Under the pieces are notes generated by a model. The model saw only the letters and a program-made list of their open reading frames with translations. It searched no databases and was not told the origin of the DNA. Of a stretch of DNA of 7,219 nucleotides, positions 5,971 through 7,219 are shown piece after piece (position 1 is the stretch's first letter; every line of letters begins with the position of its first letter). A program made the position numbers and the translations under genes. The stretch comes from CAVSWN01 sp046728115 (GTDB lineage Bacteria > Acidobacteriota > Vicinamibacteria > Vicinamibacterales > CAVVIG01): NCBI GenBank assembly GCA_046728115.1, contig JBKPDW010000067.1:1-7219 (forward strand). The letters are read 5' to 3'.

Positions 5971-7219
5971 TCGTCCGTTCGGTGACCAGATAGGCGAGCA
6001 AACCGTAGAGTCCGAGGGCCGCCAGCAGCAGACCGCCCACGCCGAAGCTCATCGAGATGAGCGCGCTGATGCGTTCGCGCGCCAGGCTCTCAGCCAGTGC
6101 GCTCTCGATCGTGCGAACGTTCGAGACTACCAGCGTCGGATCGAGCTCGTGCAATGCGGCGGTGATCGGCTTGACGACAGACTCGGGTTGGCGTCCGCGC
6201 ACGAAGAGCGTCATCGTCGTCCACGGCATGCGGCCGTGACTGTAGAACACGGTCGGCTTCGGCGCGGCCCTCACCGAGCCTTCGCTGACGTCACCGACGA
6301 CGCCGATGATCGGCAAGTACGGGTTCTCCTCCATCATCCAGACGGAAATGGACGTCGTCAGCGGATCGCGTCCCGAGAGGTGCGTCCGGGCGAACGTCTC
6401 ATTGACGACGAATCCGCCCATCGGACTCTCGTTGTCGGCGTCAGTGAATTCGCGCCCACGCAGCACAGGAATGCGCAGCGTGCGGAAATATCCGGGTCCG
6501 ACCATCCTTACCATGGTGCGCGGCCGCTCGTTCGGCGGCGGTTCCGCCGTGCCGAGTTCGTGAAACGTGCCCCCACCGCGAGGAATGCCGATCATCGGCA
6601 GGCTCGCCGCCACAGCCGCGGATTCGATGCCCGGTAACGCGCGCAGGCGCGTCAGCGCGTCGCGATAGAACGCCAGGGGCCGCTTCTCGGGATATCGCTC
6701 CGGCGAGATCGCCACCCGCATCGTGAGCACGTCGTGGGCGTCGAATCCCATGGGTGCCCGATCCAGCGCGATGAGTGTGCGAACGAGGACCCCGGCGCCG
6801 CAGAGTAGGACGACGGTCATGGCGACTTGTACGACGACGAGGGTCTGTCGCACACGGGGCGCGTGACCGGCCGTCGATCCGCGCGTCCGCAACGCGTCGG
6901 CCATCGATTGCCGCGCGAACACGATCGTCGATGCGAGTCCGGCGATCGCGCCTGTCGCGAGCGACAGGCCGAACGCGTAGATCAAGACGCGTCGATCAAT
7001 GAACAGCTCGGAGACTCCGAGCAGGTTCGTGGGGGCTACGGCGAGCAGCGCGTCGAGACTCCAGCGCGCGAGCCCGAGGCCGAGCGCGCCGCCGGCGCCG
7101 GCCAGCAGCAGGCTTTCGAGCAGCACCGATCGCGCGATCACCCAGCGTCCCGCCCCGAGTGACGCGCGAATCGCGATCTCGCGCTGGCGCGACGCCGATC
7201 GCGCCAGGAGCATGTTGGC
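5684..7219 (-). CDS. ADOP-family (MacB/FtsX-like) permease, 5' end beyond the window
   Basis: The C-terminal 511 residues of a second orphan permease; the frame is open through the right edge. It enters within the first FtsX domain (ANMLLARSASRQREIAIRAS, the equivalent of residues ~287-306 of the 1430-3847 permease), so roughly 290 N-terminal residues are outside. A central helix follows (VRQTLVVVQVAMTVVLLCGAG), then a periplasmic MacB-like domain (including GPGYFRTLRIPVLRGREF and FVVNETFA), and the last FtsX domain (ISMSFGVGGLLLAALGLYGL onward, ending ASYLPARRAARIEPLTALRQE). It is clearly paralogous to the permease at 1430-3847, but the strong nucleotide identity is instead to the relic at 380-663. 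It is convergent with the sigma operon, so it is not part of it. Substrate unknown; no ATPase is visible in the window. Confidence 0.92.
   Translation of the reverse strand, partial: ANMLLARSASRQREIAIRASLGAGRWVIARSVLLESLLLAGAGGALGLGLARWSLDALLAVAPTNLLGVSELFIDRRVLIYAFGLSLATGAIAGLASTIVFARQSMADALRTRGSTAGHAPRVRQTLVVVQVAMTVVLLCGAGVLVRTLIALDRAPMGFDAHDVLTMRVAISPERYPEKRPLAFYRDALTRLRALPGIESAAVAASLPMIGIPRGGGTFHELGTAEPPPNERPRTMVRMVGPGYFRTLRIPVLRGREFTDADNESPMGGFVVNETFARTHLSGRDPLTTSISVWMMEENPYLPIIGVVGDVSEGSVRAAPKPTVFYSHGRMPWTTMTLFVRGRQPESVVKPITAALHELDPTLVVSNVRTIESALAESLARERISALISMSFGVGGLLLAALGLYGLLAYLVTERTKDIGIRIALGARLARITGSVVAGGLALVAIGAAIGIAGSLLLLRSLGTLLFGVTPYDVPTYAIVVLLLGAIAALASYLPARRAARIEPLTALRQE

Noticed and set aside
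5552..6637. 361-codon plus-strand open frame opposite the second permease
   Set aside because: It is the complement of a clear ADOP permease, and its Arg/Asp/Gln-rich translation reflects the codon pattern of the real gene.
1..7219. CRISPR array, tRNA, rRNA or riboswitch
   Set aside because: Both strands were read for regular repeats, CCA-ended cloverleaf patterns and rRNA-like conserved blocks; none was seen.

Overview
The window is GC-rich, non-viral bacterial chromosome. The best taxonomic pointer is its content of large MacB/FtsX-like permeases without an ATPase domain, the class known as ADOP (acidobacterial duplicated orphan permease). There are two such genes plus a relic of a third copy. 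This suggests Acidobacteriota, with Gemmatimonadota or a similar soil phylum as the alternative. No tRNA, rRNA, CRISPR array, transposase or phage gene was seen.

Layout. Positions 1-191 hold no confident gene. Positions 192-663 are a roughly 90% identical copy (by-eye alignment) of 5498-5970. It carries the last ~94 codons of an ADOP permease on the minus strand, cut off at its 5' side, plus ~185 bp of that gene's 3' flank. A small four-helix membrane protein follows on the minus strand (765-1172). A 257-bp divergent spacer (1173-1429) then precedes a compact plus-strand operon: a full-length 805-aa ADOP permease (1430-3847); an ECF sigma factor with a fused C-terminal SnoaL-like domain (3849-4769, 1 nt after the permease stop); a VOC/glyoxalase-fold protein (4809-5210); and a frameshifted, truncated cupin pseudogene (from 5203, overlapping the VOC stop). 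The cupin relic ends where the second repeat copy begins (5498). Convergent to it on the minus strand is a second ADOP permease (5684-7219), whose N-terminal part lies beyond the right edge.

How it may work together. The sigma factor resembles ECF41-type sigma factors, which use a fused SnoaL-like domain instead of a separate anti-sigma factor; none is visible here. The divergent spacer has a single match, TGTCACC-N16-CGTC (1183-1209, plus strand), to the promoter signature recalled for ECF41/SigJ-type sigma factors. It points into the operon. The simplest model is an autoregulated unit in which the sigma factor drives its own permease, itself, the VOC protein and formerly the cupin dioxygenase. 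The permease-sigma coupling, the altered ECF41 signature motifs and the flanking ~0.47-kb direct repeats are the most interesting aspects. Signal, substrate and regulon cannot be read from the sequence.
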